Positions 8,947-18,282 are shown, counted from the first letter of the stretch. The stretch is DNA of 64,000 bases from a bacterium 1XD21-13 (GCA_009917555.1 QZDX01000010.1:62001-126000); one strand, 5' to 3'. Notes: generated by a model not told the origin, from the letters alone. A program made the numbers and translations.

Positions 8947-9537
8947 TTACAGACTTCCTTTCGTTGATAGCACATCTACAATTCTTGGATCTAAGGTAAC
9001 TGCCATGTCAAGGGCCTTTGCAAAGGCCTTAAACATACACTCAATCATATGATGGCTGTTTTCTCCTGAAAGCATTTTAAAATGCAGATTCATTCCTGCA
9101 CCGTAGGAGACGGCATAGAAAAACTCCCGGACCATCTGGGTGTCCATATCTCCCACCCGCTCCGTGGGAAAAACCGCGTCGGAGCTGTAATAGGGTCTTC
9201 CCGACAGATCTAAGGAGCAGAGTACCAAAGCCTCATCCATAGGAAGGATACAGCTTCCAAAGCGCACCATGCCCTTCTTATCTCCTATGGCCTCCCGAAT
9301 GGCCTGCCCCAATACAATCCCCGTATCCTCTATGGTATGGTGGCAGTCCACCTCCAAATCACCCTTCACCTGGCAGGTCAGATCAAACAGTCCATGGCGG
9401 GCAAAGCCCCTGAGCATGTGATCAAAAAAACCGATTCCGGTGTGAATCTCCCCCATCCCGGTTCCATCCAGCTTTAAGGACAGAGCGATATCTGTCTCCT
9501 TTGTAGTTCTCTGCATGACTGCTGCTCGATGCTCCAT
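8947..9537 (-). CDS. hisB: Imidazoleglycerol-phosphate dehydratase
   Basis: A 196-residue monofunctional HisB. Metal-binding motifs are present: GFFDHML near residue 37, DCHHTIED near 64, and the second-half pair [10 protein letters not shown] near 159. It dehydrates imidazoleglycerol phosphate to imidazoleacetol phosphate. Length fits the stand-alone enzyme; there is no fused histidinol-phosphatase domain. Six bases separate it from hisD upstream and one base from hisIE downstream, so these three are one translational block. Confidence 0.95.
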   Translation of the reverse strand: MEHRAAVMQRTTKETDIALSLKLDGTGMGEIHTGIGFFDHMLRGFARHGLFDLTCQVKGDLEVDCHHTIEDTGIVLGQAIREAIGDKKGMVRFGSCILPMDEALVLCSLDLSGRPYYSSDAVFPTERVGDMDTQMVREFFYAVSYGAGMNLHFKMLSGENSHHMIECMFKAFAKALDMAVTLDPRIVDVLSTKGSL

Positions 9538-9543
9538 ATTCTC

Positions 9544-10845
9544 TCACTCCCCTTCCTCTTCAAAGCGTACGGCAATGGAATTGGCATGGGCCGTCAGTCC
9601 CTCTGCCTTAGCAAAACGAATAATATCCTCATGAACAGCCTCAAGTGCCTCCCTGGAATAATACACCAGGCTGGATTTCTTGATAAAGTCATCCACGCCT
9701 AAGGGTGAGAAGAACTTGGCCGTTCCGTTGGTGGGCAGCACATGGTTTGGCCCTGCAAAGTAATCCCCCAGGGGCTCACTTGCATACTCCCCTATAAAAA
9801 TAGCCCCTGCATTGCGGATCCTCGTCATCACCTGGAAGGGATCCTTTGTGACAATCTCCAAGTGCTCGGACGCAATGGCATTGGCTGTCTCAATGGCCTC
9901 CTCCATGGTATCCGCCACCAGAATCCATCCATAGTTTTCCAGGGATTTCTCTAAAATATTTCTTCTGGAAAGCTCCTCCAAGAACCCATCCACCTCCGCG
10001 GACACCTGCCGGGCGAGCTCCCTACTGGTTGTCACCAGGATAGCGGAGGCCATCTCGTCATGCTCCGCCTGGGACAGAAGATCCGCCGCCACAAACCTTG
10101 GATTGGCCGTCTCGTCGGCCAGCACCAGAATCTCGCTGGGACCGGCAATGGAATCAATACTCACGAATCCATAAACCGCCTTCTTTGCCAGAGCCACATA
10201 GATATTCCCCGGTCCAACGATCTTATCCACCTTGGGGATGCTGGTGGTTCCATAGGCCAGAGCGCCGATAGCCTGGGCTCCGCCTGCCTTGTAAATCTCA
10301 CTCACACCGGCCTCATGAGCCGCCACTAAGGTATTGGGGCTGATCTTGCCATCCCTTCCGGGGGGTGTCGTCATAATAATCCGCTCCACACCTGCCACCT
10401 TTGCCGGTACAATATTCATGAGCACCGAGGAAGGATATACGGCCTTTCCTCCCGGAACGTACACTCCCACCGATTGAAGGGGCGTAATCTTCTGCCCGAG
10501 AAGGGTTCCGTTTGGCTGACTGTCAAACCAGCTGCTCCGTTTCTGCTTTTCATGAAAGCTTCTGATGTTCACCAAAGCCCTGCGAATCACCGCAAGAAGC
10601 TCCGGGTCCACCTGGCGGTATGCCTCCTCTATCTCCTCCTCGGTCACACGGAGGGTGTCCTTCGTAAGCCTTACCCCGTCAAAGCGCTCCGTAAAGGAAA
10701 AAAGCGCCTCGTCTCCCTTCTCCTTCACCTCATCCAGAATGGCCTGGACCTTCTCTCCATAGTCCCCATAGTGATTGGAACTTCGTTTTAGCAATTCATC
10801 CAGCAGATTTTTACGGCTGGATGCATCTAAGGCTGTGATTCTCAT
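9544..10845 (-). CDS. hisD: Histidinol dehydrogenase
   Basis: A 433-residue enzyme that oxidises histidinol to histidine with two NAD+. Motifs include VYVPGGKAVYPSS, TTPPGRDG, GGAQAIGALAYGT, VGPGNIYVALAK, IAGPSEILVLAD and SQAEHDE (catalytic Glu-His). The open frame extends far upstream, but homology starts at ATG 10845, which has GGGAGG upstream and overlaps the acyltransferase stop as ATGA. The upstream extension is out-of-frame acyltransferase DNA. Length is normal for HisD. Confidence 0.95.
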   Translation of the reverse strand: MRITALDASSRKNLLDELLKRSSNHYGDYGEKVQAILDEVKEKGDEALFSFTERFDGVRLTKDTLRVTEEEIEEAYRQVDPELLAVIRRALVNIRSFHEKQKRSSWFDSQPNGTLLGQKITPLQSVGVYVPGGKAVYPSSVLMNIVPAKVAGVERIIMTTPPGRDGKISPNTLVAAHEAGVSEIYKAGGAQAIGALAYGTTSIPKVDKIVGPGNIYVALAKKAVYGFVSIDSIAGPSEILVLADETANPRFVAADLLSQAEHDEMASAILVTTSRELARQVSAEVDGFLEELSRRNILEKSLENYGWILVADTMEEAIETANAIASEHLEIVTKDPFQVMTRIRNAGAIFIGEYASEPLGDYFAGPNHVLPTNGTAKFFSPLGVDDFIKKSSLVYYSREALEAVHEDIIRFAKAEGLTAHANSIAVRFEEEGE

Positions 10846-11900
10846 GTTTTCCTCCCAAGTAAATAGTAAAAATAGCGATTGAAGATCCAAATAATCGGAA
10901 CCTCCGCAACACAAACAGCAACGGCAATACATCCGTAAAGGACGGAATCTGTCATGGGAATAAGCTTTCGGACAAAAAACATTCCCAATGATATATAGTA
11001 TAGCACGTACATGGGTCCATGTGTACACATAATCACCAAAGAATTTCGTCCCAAATAGCACAGGCCGCGGCTCACAGGCAGGGCCCGCATAAGATCTAAA
11101 AGCCCAATACAGGATACGGCGGCTGTCAGATAATGTATGGGGTATATATACAAATAGTGCAGGTCCAAAATGGAGGTCTGCAGGGAATGTACGGCTCCGA
11201 TGACAATACACAGAACTCCCACCCCCAAAAGCCCCCATCTCTTCCTGGGCGTCTGCCATTGCTCCAGGCGCCCATAGCACCAGCCAATGAGAAAAAACGG
11301 CAAAACCGTCAGGGTCCGCAAAAGCACAATCAGCAGATTCATTCCCACATGCCACAGAAGCTCCCTTTCCAGTACCGGATACTGATCCAGCCGAAAATGG
11401 TCAATGACACCCAAGGCAAGGACCGTCAGGGCCAGAACCAAGACCCCCATTCCGTAAGCTCCATAGCGCTTCCCCGAAAAGACCCGGCACAGCAGAAAAA
11501 ACAGGGTACCGGAGAGAAAATAGACCGGCAAAAACCATAGGGTGTGAAGCCCATACCCCGTGAGACTGTCCACAAGCTGCCGAAGAAGCTCTCTACTATT
11601 CACCCGCTCCGGCTGGAAGAAAAGCTCGAATACCCGCATGGTAAGAAGAATCAGGGAAAAGGACACATAAGGCACCAAAGTTCCCCGGGCTCTTTTTTTC
11701 AGACTTTCCTTCAGGGAGGGCATTCCATCCCTGGTCATGGTATAAGCCAGAATTCCTCCCACCATAAAAAACAACGGCATATGAAAGGAGTAGATCCATC
11801 GCATGGTGCTTTCCTTCAAATACTCAATATGGCCAAGAACCACAAAAAAGATTCCCACGCCCTTTGCCATATCCAGATAATCCAGTCTCTTCTTTGGCAT
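10842..11900 (-). CDS. Acyltransferase 3 family membrane protein inserted in the his operon
   Basis: A 352-residue integral membrane protein with about ten hydrophobic segments. YLDMAKGVGIFFVVLGHIE at the N-terminus carries the family's conserved Asp and His, and FHMPLFFMVGG follows as in the fucose 4-O-acetylase/OafA group. ATG at 11900 has AGGAGG four bases upstream. It lies 20 bases after hisZG and overlaps hisD by ATGA, so it is fully embedded in the his transcript. Nothing links such an enzyme to histidine synthesis; it likely acylates a surface glycan. The tight coupling to hisD argues against a recent loose insertion. Confidence 0.85.
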   Translation of the reverse strand: MPKKRLDYLDMAKGVGIFFVVLGHIEYLKESTMRWIYSFHMPLFFMVGGILAYTMTRDGMPSLKESLKKRARGTLVPYVSFSLILLTMRVFELFFQPERVNSRELLRQLVDSLTGYGLHTLWFLPVYFLSGTLFFLLCRVFSGKRYGAYGMGVLVLALTVLALGVIDHFRLDQYPVLERELLWHVGMNLLIVLLRTLTVLPFFLIGWCYGRLEQWQTPRKRWGLLGVGVLCIVIGAVHSLQTSILDLHYLYIYPIHYLTAAVSCIGLLDLMRALPVSRGLCYLGRNSLVIMCTHGPMYVLYYISLGMFFVRKLIPMTDSVLYGCIAVAVCVAEVPIIWIFNRYFYYLLGRKT

Positions 11901-11920
11901 ATGCCCTCCTCTTACCAAGG

Positions 11921-13573
11921 TCAAAGAACAGCCTTCAAGTCCCGAATCAGCCGGGTAATCCGATCATGCTCCATCTTCATGCTCACCTGATTCACCACCA
12001 TGCGGGCGGAAAGAGGCATGATCTCCTCCAGAACCTCCAGACCATTCTCCCGCAGAGTGGAGCCTGTCTCCACAATATCCACAATCACCTCCGAAAGCCC
12101 TACCAGGGGAGCCAGCTCAATGGACCCATTCAGCTTAATGATCTCCACCGTCTGGTGCTTTCGATTGTAAAAATAATCCTTTGCAATAGCCGGGTACTTG
12201 GTGGCAACCCGAATCTGCTCCTGATGATAGAGCTTTTCCCTTGCCTCTGCCGGACCGCAGACACACATCCGGCACCTGCCGAAGCCCAGATCCAGGACCT
12301 CATACATCTTCCGCCCCTCTTCCACCAGAGTATCCTTGCCAACCACCCCTATATCCGCGGCGCCATATTCCACGTAGGTGGGCACATCCGGGCCTTTTGC
12401 CAGGAAAAACTTAAGCTTCTGCTCCTCATTGACAAAAATCAGTTTTCGACTGTCAGGGTCCTTCATCTCCTGGCAGGTAATTCCGGTCTTCTCCAAAATC
12501 TCCAGGGTTTTCTTGGCAAGGCGTCCCTTGGTAAGGGCAATGGTCAGGTAGCGCTCTCCCCGGGCATCCGCAGCCTGGCGCACATGCTCGCTCCTGCTGA
12601 CAGCCCGCATGAGCTGATCCACCACAATGGCAAAGCCCACCGCAGGAAGCTCCCGGCCAAAATGGGACAGCAGGGTATCGTAGCGGCCTCCCTTTACCAC
12701 AGGCTCCCCATAACCATAGGAATAAGCGCGGAAAATAATGCCCGTATAATAATGATACTTGCTGAGCATTCCCAGATCAAAGCTCACATAGGATTCACAG
12801 GACAGCTCCTTTAAGCCCTGATAGATTTTCTCCAATCGTTCCAGGGCCGCCAAAGCCTCCTCATTGCCGGTAAGGGTCCTGGCCCGCTCCAGAACCTCCA
12901 CGCCGCCGGAAAGGGTGGTCATCTCCAAAAAGATCTGACGAAGCTCATTGGGCAGCTCACAATCCGAGAGAAGCTCCTCCGCTCCAAACCGGTTTTTATC
13001 GGAGATCAGCTGCCTTAAACGCTTCTCCGTCTCACTGTCAATGCCGGCCTCCTTGAGAAGACTCTTAAAGAACATCACCTGGCCGATGCTCACCTGAAAC
13101 TCCAAAAGACCGGCCTCCTTCAGGGCCTTGATCAGAAGAGATAAAAGCTCCACATCTGCCTTGACACTTCCGTCGCCCATCAGCTCCGCCCCAAGCTGGG
13201 TGCTCTCCTTTAAACGACCCATATACTGATCATAATTGATAAAGGTATTGCCCATATAACAGAGGCGGATGGGTGTTTCATCGTGAAAATATTTGGACAC
13301 GGCCCTGGCGATAGAGGGGGTAATATCCGGCCGCAGCACCAGAGTATTGCCCTCCCGATCAAAGAACTTGTACAGCTCCCGGGAGGGAACCGTTCCCACC
13401 TCCCTGGAAAACACGTCAAAAAACTCAAAGGTAGGAGTCTCTATGCCCTGATACCCCTCCCCTGCCAGCAGGCGGTAAAGCTGCTGCTGAAGCTCAAACT
13501 TCTTCACAAACTCGCTTCCGTAAATATCACGAACGCCCTCAGGCGTATGCAAAATCTGTTCCTGATTCTTCAT
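11921..13573 (-). CDS. hisZG: HisZ-HisG fusion: ATP phosphoribosyltransferase with its regulatory subunit
   Basis: A 550-residue fusion. Residues about 1-325 are HisZ, a histidyl-tRNA-synthetase paralogue: [10 protein letters not shown], then [20 protein letters not shown], and [10 protein letters not shown] with [12 protein letters not shown]. Residues about 341-550 are short-form His[22 protein letters not shown] and the PRPP-binding [10 protein letters not shown] near 500. Short HisG normally needs a separate HisZ for activity and histidine feedback; here both are one chain. It makes phosphoribosyl-ATP, the first committed step. ATG at 13573 has only AAAGG about ten bases upstream, but homology begins there. 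It is first in the operon. Confidence 0.93.
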   Translation of the reverse strand: MKNQEQILHTPEGVRDIYGSEFVKKFELQQQLYRLLAGEGYQGIETPTFEFFDVFSREVGTVPSRELYKFFDREGNTLVLRPDITPSIARAVSKYFHDETPIRLCYMGNTFINYDQYMGRLKESTQLGAELMGDGSVKADVELLSLLIKALKEAGLLEFQVSIGQVMFFKSLLKEAGIDSETEKRLRQLISDKNRFGAEELLSDCELPNELRQIFLEMTTLSGGVEVLERARTLTGNEEALAALERLEKIYQGLKELSCESYVSFDLGMLSKYHYYTGIIFRAYSYGYGEPVVKGGRYDTLLSHFGRELPAVGFAIVVDQLMRAVSRSEHVRQAADARGERYLTIALTKGRLAKKTLEILEKTGITCQEMKDPDSRKLIFVNEEQKLKFFLAKGPDVPTYVEYGAADIGVVGKDTLVEEGRKMYEVLDLGFGRCRMCVCGPAEAREKLYHQEQIRVATKYPAIAKDYFYNRKHQTVEIIKLNGSIELAPLVGLSEVIVDIVETGSTLRENGLEVLEEIMPLSARMVVNQVSMKMEHDRITRLIRDLKAVL

Positions 13574-13644
13574 GTGCCGTAAACCTTTCTTTACAATCAT
13601 ACTTTTGGGGGATAATCCGTCACTTTATCATGCTAATATAATAA

Positions 13645-13657
13645 AGCAACAGTTGCT
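13645..13657. promoter_or_regulatory. 13-bp palindrome at the his promoter start site
   Basis: AGCAACAGTTGCT is a perfect palindrome around a central base. It lies immediately downstream of the -10 box, over the expected transcription start, where a bound repressor would block initiation. The cognate regulator is unknown. Confidence 0.4.
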
Positions 13658-13686
13658 ATTATAAAGCAATTAATCCATACTGTCAA
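13658..13686 (-). promoter_or_regulatory. Consensus sigma-A promoter of the his operon
   Basis: Read on the minus strand, TTGACA (13681-13686) and TATAAT (13658-13663) are separated by exactly 17 bases, a perfect consensus. It faces hisZG, whose start lies about 85 bases downstream. The -35 box is inside the 3' end of recU. Confidence 0.85.
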
Positions 13687-14203
13687 TGACCTTTTGGATA
13701 CCATCCAAATAGGGTACCAAATACCCCCCATGGGGAAGAAGAACAAATTCCGGGTCAAGCTCCTCATGCCGAAAGCTTTTACGGCCTCCCTCCTTTGCCC
13801 GATCCCAGAACCTGCGCATCTGCTCATAGGTGAGAAAATACAGCTCATTTCGATGGGAAAACAAAAGAATCAGAAAAGCGATCCCCTCCTGCTTTTCAAA
13901 ATCCTCCATAAACCGTACCTGATGCTCATGGATGTTCTGTAAGGGAAAGGTATCGCTGTCGCACTCCTTGGCATCAAAGCATACAGGAATCCCCTGAACC
14001 GCTCCGATATAATCAACCGTACTCTTCTGTTCAAAATAGGCCAGCGTAATATGACGATGCTCTTTATCAATTTTTATGGGAGTGATGGGGGTGGGCACCT
14101 TTTGAATCAAGGCCAGCCCCTGCTCCCGATATTTTTCGTTGGTCCGGTTTACCAGCTCCTCCAGGGTGGAGCCTCGAAGACCTCTGGAATTCCAGGTAGC
14201 CAT
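13670..14203 (-). CDS. recU: Holliday junction resolvase RecU
   Basis: A 177-residue nuclease. WNSRGLRGSTLEELVN resembles the RecU N-terminal block, YFEQKSTVDYIG holds a catalytic Asp, FDAKEC the Glu/Asp-x-Lys core, and FPLQNIHEHQVRFM the following conserved block. RecU cuts Holliday junctions during repair and chromosome segregation in Firmicutes. ATG at 14203 has AAAGGA nine bases upstream; the longer frame would run into the metalloprotease gene. Notably ruvA and ruvB, whose products act with it, lie 42 kb away in this window. No pbp gene is adjacent, unlike in Bacillus. Confidence 0.92.
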   Translation of the reverse strand: MATWNSRGLRGSTLEELVNRTNEKYREQGLALIQKVPTPITPIKIDKEHRHITLAYFEQKSTVDYIGAVQGIPVCFDAKECDSDTFPLQNIHEHQVRFMEDFEKQEGIAFLILLFSHRNELYFLTYEQMRRFWDRAKEGGRKSFRHEELDPEFVLLPHGGYLVPYLDGIQKVIDSMD

Positions 14204-14216
14204 TTCTTCACATCCT

Positions 14217-14750
14217 TTAAAGTAGCTGTACCAAAAGCCATGGAACCAGCATGGCAAGAGCCGCCGCATAGAGCAGATCCAGCCAGAAGATACTTCCTAT
14301 GGAACAGATATAGATCAGGCCCACAAAGGGAGCCGCAATCACCTTCCACACCAGGCTTACATCCGGGTCCTTGATAATCCGCAGAATCATAACCTTGGCA
14401 TCGCCTCTGCTTGGAAAGGCATGCATCAGAATGGAAAAGCCCAGCCAGCCCAGCAGCAGGTTCAAGGGGTTGGTATACTCCCGAAAAATCATAAGCTCAA
14501 TGGATGCGGGAAGGAGAATCACCATTCCCAAAACACTGTTGATAAAAAAGGGGCCCATACAGGTGAGAAACACCTTCAAGGGACGATCCGTGGATTCGTG
14601 AATCACATAGCCGTTTGGATTGCTCATTTGAAAATATTTTACCTCATAAACCTCCAGGCCGCAGAGCATACAAAAGATCTGATGGGCAAGCTCGTGAATC
14701 ACAACCCCCGGAAAGGTTATGAGCGAAATCAAAACTCCTGGTATTATCAT
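14217..14750 (-). CDS. M50-like membrane zinc metalloprotease family protein
   Basis: A 177-residue membrane protein. HELAH near residue 20, inside the first hydrophobic segment, is the HExxH zinc site of site-2-type proteases. Four or five membrane segments follow, and FPSRGDAK near 113 may supply the third ligand, as in other short M50-like proteins. It precedes recU by 13 bases. Substrate unknown; it could also be an inactive scaffold, but the HExxH is intact. Confidence 0.7.
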   Translation of the reverse strand: MIIPGVLISLITFPGVVIHELAHQIFCMLCGLEVYEVKYFQMSNPNGYVIHESTDRPLKVFLTCMGPFFINSVLGMVILLPASIELMIFREYTNPLNLLLGWLGFSILMHAFPSRGDAKVMILRIIKDPDVSLVWKVIAAPFVGLIYICSIGSIFWLDLLYAAALAMLVPWLLVQLL

Positions 14751-14807
14751 AGCAATCTGCCTCCTTTTCCCTACACACGAGGATATACTTGAGTATTCAA
14801 ATTCATT

Positions 14808-15824
14808 TTAACCACCCATGTAGTATTCCTGCAGGGTCAACTCCCCGTCTAAGAGCTGTCTGGTATCCTCCTCCAGAGCACCTTCCAACTCCTCTATTTC
14901 TTCTATCAGGGCATTTTCCTCATCCCTGTGACCATTTACGTGGAGAGCTACCAGATAGGTATCCCTTACATACAGGCCATCCGGGTTCACCTCATAGGCA
15001 GCTTGAGCCATGGCAAGAGCCTTTGCTTCCTCTTCCTCCAGCATGGCCAGAACAGCCAGCCCCCGCAGAGCCCCCGCGTCCTGGCTTTCCTTGGAAACAG
15101 CCTCCTCCAGGTAAGCATGGGCATCCGCCAAATTTCCAAGGCCTCTCTCCGCATTGGCAAGAAGCACACGGGTATCAAAGAGCTCCGGATCAGCCTCATA
15201 GGATTTTTTCAGCAGATCCCGCTGCTCCTCCAAATTCTCTGTCAGCATGGCGTCGTAGTAGTAAAGGAAGGCCTGATCCTGGGATGAATCCCTATGAAGC
15301 CGGGAAAGCTCCTCCTTAAGCTGCTGTGTCAGTCTGTCGGAGGTCTCTTCCCCGTAGTCCTCTTCCATCTCAAGCTGAGCAAACAGGGCGTCAATGGCAT
15401 CATAGGTTGCATAATAGCTGTCCAACCGCCTGGAATAGCGCATCATTCTGGCATATTGGCTGTCCGTCAGGCTCTGTCCCACCAGATATTCATTGAACAC
15501 ATAGGCAGCCTGATCGTAGTACCCTGCCCCCATGGAGAGGTCCATCAGCTCCAGAATTACGGGTAAAGAATTGGGATGCTCCTCCAAAACCTCAAAGAGC
15601 TCCTGCAGCGCCTCTATGGTCTCACCGTTTTTTGTCCGTGCCTCGGCTTGCTCAAAAATCCGGTATTCCGAAAGGCTTTTGGGAAAACGAGCCATAGAAA
15701 AACCTGCCAAAATCAAAGAAGCCAGCAAAAGCAAAAAAATGGGCAGGGGAATGCCCTTTTTCGCCTTTAATGTATTGGGCTCAAAGCCCGGCCCCAGTGA
15801 CGGGTAATTGCCTTGGTAATCCAT
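14808..15824 (-). CDS. Membrane-anchored TPR-repeat protein
   Basis: A 338-residue protein with a short cytoplasmic N-terminus, one membrane segment at about 28-44 and an outer domain of helical pairs resembling tetratricopeptide repeats (for instance ADAHAYLEEAVSKESQDAGALRGLAV). ATG at 15824 follows GGAAGGGG. TPR domains dock partner proteins; the partner is not evident. It is upstream of the M50-like protease gene on the same strand. Confidence 0.7.
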   Translation of the reverse strand: MDYQGNYPSLGPGFEPNTLKAKKGIPLPIFLLLLASLILAGFSMARFPKSLSEYRIFEQAEARTKNGETIEALQELFEVLEEHPNSLPVILELMDLSMGAGYYDQAAYVFNEYLVGQSLTDSQYARMMRYSRRLDSYYATYDAIDALFAQLEMEEDYGEETSDRLTQQLKEELSRLHRDSSQDQAFLYYYDAMLTENLEEQRDLLKKSYEADPELFDTRVLLANAERGLGNLADAHAYLEEAVSKESQDAGALRGLAVLAMLEEEEAKALAMAQAAYEVNPDGLYVRDTYLVALHVNGHRDEENALIEEIEELEGALEEDTRQLLDGELTLQEYYMGG

Positions 15825-15885
15825 GTTCCCCTTCCTCTCTTTTGTATACTTCGCAATTTTCTCCTGTTAAATTATATAATAAATT

Positions 15886-16878
15886 TTAGAAGCTGTCATC
15901 TATTTTCCTGAAAATTGCAGGTAAGGGCGCCGTAAACCGGCGGCCGGAAAGAGCACTTAGGCTTCCCTCAAGCTTTGGAAATTCCAGCCGAAAGGCATGG
16001 AGCAGCTGGTGCTTCAGGCCGAAATGCTCGGAAAAATAGCTGTTTATCCGGGGATTTCCGTACTTGGCATCTCCGATCAACGGATGCCCGATGCCGGACA
16101 GATGGGCCCGGATCTGATGGGAACGGCCGGTGATCAGATGAACCTCCAAATAGGTATAGTCCCGCCCTCCCAGGGAAATGATTTTCAGAGGCAGATATTC
16201 GGTGCAGATAAAAAGGCTGTTCTCCCGCTCCTGACTGAAGATAGCTACCTGATTGGTTCTTTCGTTCTTTATGAGCCACCCATCGATCCGCTGCGGTTCC
16301 TCTATGGCACCGACTACGATGCACCGATAGAATTTTTCCAGGCGGTGGTCACGAATCAGCTCGTTCATAGCCTGAAGTCCCAAAAGAGTCTTTCCGGCCG
16401 CAACAAGGCCGCTGGTATTTCGATCCAGCCGGCTGCAGATTCCAGGCCGGAAGCTCCGCAGATCCTCTTCCCGTAGCTGACCGGATTCCAGTAAATAGGA
16501 TATCATCAGCTCCACCAGGGATACATCGGATTCCCTTGCCTTTTGAGAAAGCAGCCCGGCGGGCTTGTTCAGAAGAAGGATCTGATCGTCCTCGTAAATG
16601 ACGGTATCCTGAAAGGAAGCACCGTCATTTTTAAGTCCCCTGTATCCGTATTCCCGCTTCCCGAAAAAGCTCTCAATGGTTTCCTCGGAAAGAAAAAGGC
16701 GGATCTCATCACCCGTATTGAGACGCTCACTCCCTTCCGCCTTCCTTTTGTTGAGCGTAATATTTTTTTTGCGAAGCATTTTATAGAAAAAGCTTTTGGG
16801 CGCCTGATCCATGTATTTGACTAAAAATTTATCCAGACGCTGCCCCGCTTCGTTCTCTTTTATGATAATGAGCCTCAT
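15886..16878 (-). CDS. RluA-family 23S rRNA/tRNA pseudouridine synthase
   Basis: A 330-residue protein with an N-terminal S4 RNA-binding domain (GQRLDKFLVKYM, then LNKRKAEGSERLNTGDEI) and an RluA catalytic domain. The catalytic Asp lies in CSRLDRNTSGL near residue 154, and HLITGRSHQIRAHLSGIGHPLIGDAKYG near 250 is the family's second signature. The S4 domain and length fit RluC/RluD-like enzymes, but the target uridine cannot be assigned. SD AGAGGA precedes ATG 16878. Confidence 0.9.
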   Translation of the reverse strand: MRLIIIKENEAGQRLDKFLVKYMDQAPKSFFYKMLRKKNITLNKRKAEGSERLNTGDEIRLFLSEETIESFFGKREYGYRGLKNDGASFQDTVIYEDDQILLLNKPAGLLSQKARESDVSLVELMISYLLESGQLREEDLRSFRPGICSRLDRNTSGLVAAGKTLLGLQAMNELIRDHRLEKFYRCIVVGAIEEPQRIDGWLIKNERTNQVAIFSQERENSLFICTEYLPLKIISLGGRDYTYLEVHLITGRSHQIRAHLSGIGHPLIGDAKYGNPRINSYFSEHFGLKHQLLHAFRLEFPKLEGSLSALSGRRFTAPLPAIFRKIDDSF

Positions 16879-16895
16879 AGCAATCCTCTCATCTC

Positions 16896-17498
16896 TTATA
16901 TGGATAAGGCCAGAAGTACTTCCCGCATCACCTGCTCCCGGCTATAGCCCGGATATCGCTCATCAGGCTCAAAGGGAAGCTCCTCCTTCCCTTGCCTAGC
17001 CAGGGCATCCACCCGCTCCAAAAACTGCTTCTTTTCCCGAAAAATATGTATATGGGTCCGGGAAATCCCGTTATTTTTCAGTACGGTCCTCATGTGCTCC
17101 TCCGCCTTTTTCCAATCTAAGGCTTCCTTGGCTTCCGTATAACCTGCCACCTCACTTCCGGCAATCACCAGAGCGGTTACGGGATAAGACTTTTCATAGG
17201 TGGTAAGCACCAGCTCATAGGCGGTTACCATGTCTCCCGCATGACTTTTGATTTCCTCATATAGCTCTTTGGACATAGAGCGGCGTTTCACGAACATACA
17301 CACATTTACCAGCTCCTTACAGGCTGGAAGAGAACCTACTACAGCAATGATAGTAAAATAATTTTCCTTGGTCTTTGTTGTAAGAAAGCCCACAACAAAG
17401 ATCCCTATGGGCAGCAGAAAAAAGAGTATCGTTTTTAAAAGCTGACGTTTCTTGTGAGCGTTCGTATAGCCGAAGGCTCCCTTTGGTATGGATTTCAT
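16896..17498 (-). CDS. Conserved-looking two-TM hypothetical protein
   Basis: A 200-residue protein with a basic N-terminus, two close membrane segments (about 21-40 and 46-65) and a cytoplasmic domain of mixed helix and strand with charged C-terminus. SD GAAGGAAG precedes ATG 17498. It lies 17 bases upstream of the pseudouridine synthase gene. I recognise no domain. Confidence 0.65.
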   Translation of the reverse strand: MKSIPKGAFGYTNAHKKRQLLKTILFFLLPIGIFVVGFLTTKTKENYFTIIAVVGSLPACKELVNVCMFVKRRSMSKELYEEIKSHAGDMVTAYELVLTTYEKSYPVTALVIAGSEVAGYTEAKEALDWKKAEEHMRTVLKNNGISRTHIHIFREKKQFLERVDALARQGKEELPFEPDERYPGYSREQVMREVLLALSI

Positions 17499-17517
17499 AA
17501 AAGCTTCCTTCTTTCCT

Positions 17518-18282
17518 CTACAAAAATAATCTTCTCATAACAGCCAGTACAAGCCTCTGGGGAAGAACCCTTGCGGCCAGGCGGACCAGGCGGATAGAGC
17601 ATCCGTATATGGACAGCTCTTTTCCTGCTTCTGCGTCAAAGAGGGCTTTTTTTACTACCCTCTCCGGTTTTGCAAGAAACATTCTCTTCAAAGGGCTTAG
17701 GGTGATTCCTCCGGTTTGAAAAAATTCCGTGTCTACCGGGCCGGGACACACAGAGGTTACGGTTATCTGCCGGTCTCCAAGCTCTGCTCCCAGGGCCCGA
17801 TCAAAGGAAAGCACATAGGACTTGCTTGCCGCGTAGATGGCAAAGCCGGGCTGAGGCAGGAAGGCGGAGCCGGAATCCATTTGTATGATGCGGCTTCCCC
17901 TTCTCAGGTAGGGGAGGCAGATCATGGTCACTGCCGTCAGAGCGCGGCAGTTAACGTCCAAAACACTGCAGGCATCCTTCCAATTCTGTGCAGCTACGGG
18001 ACCTCCATGGCCGCAGCCGGCGCTATTTACCAGGAGACGGATGCAGGGGCGCTCTCTTCTTAGCAGGGCTTCCAGCTCCTGAAGGTGGGATTCCTTTGTC
18101 AGATCCAAGGAAAAGCTTCTAATTCTTTTTGACGGAAGCTCTGCCTCCAGCTCCTTGAGAGCGGGAAGCCTTCTGGCCAGTACCCATATTTCACTCAGGG
18201 AGGGGTAGGCGGCCGCAATCTGACGGGCGAATTCTCTTCCCATGCCGGAGGAGGCTCCGGTGATGATGGCGATATATTTCAT
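17518..18282 (-). CDS. Short-chain dehydrogenase/reductase
   Basis: A 254-residue classical SDR. TGASSGMG near residue 8 binds NAD(P), NSAGCGHGG holds the NAG motif, Ser lies in MDSGSAF, and YAASK gives the catalytic Tyr and Lys. CPGPVDTEF follows. Arg residues after strand 2 (LARRLPAL) suggest NADP preference, by family rule. The C-terminus is hydrophobic and basic, like SDRs that act on lipids. Substrate unknown. It is 17 bases downstream of the YgiQ gene. Confidence 0.85.
   Translation of the reverse strand: MKYIAIITGASSGMGREFARQIAAAYPSLSEIWVLARRLPALKELEAELPSKRIRSFSLDLTKESHLQELEALLRRERPCIRLLVNSAGCGHGGPVAAQNWKDACSVLDVNCRALTAVTMICLPYLRRGSRIIQMDSGSAFLPQPGFAIYAASKSYVLSFDRALGAELGDRQITVTSVCPGPVDTEFFQTGGITLSPLKRMFLAKPERVVKKALFDAEAGKELSIYGCSIRLVRLAARVLPQRLVLAVMRRLFL

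Noticed and set aside
10846-11355. N-terminal extension of hisD by about 170 codons
   Set aside because: The extension is out-of-frame acyltransferase DNA; HisD homology and a GGGAGG site place the start at 10845.
11864-12814. 316-codon plus-strand frame opposite hisZG
   Set aside because: It is antisense to HisG/HisZ coding DNA and no family pattern is seen.
13574-13670. T-box or his leader-peptide attenuator
   Set aside because: No T-box conserved sequence, His-codon run or terminator/antiterminator pair found before hisZG.
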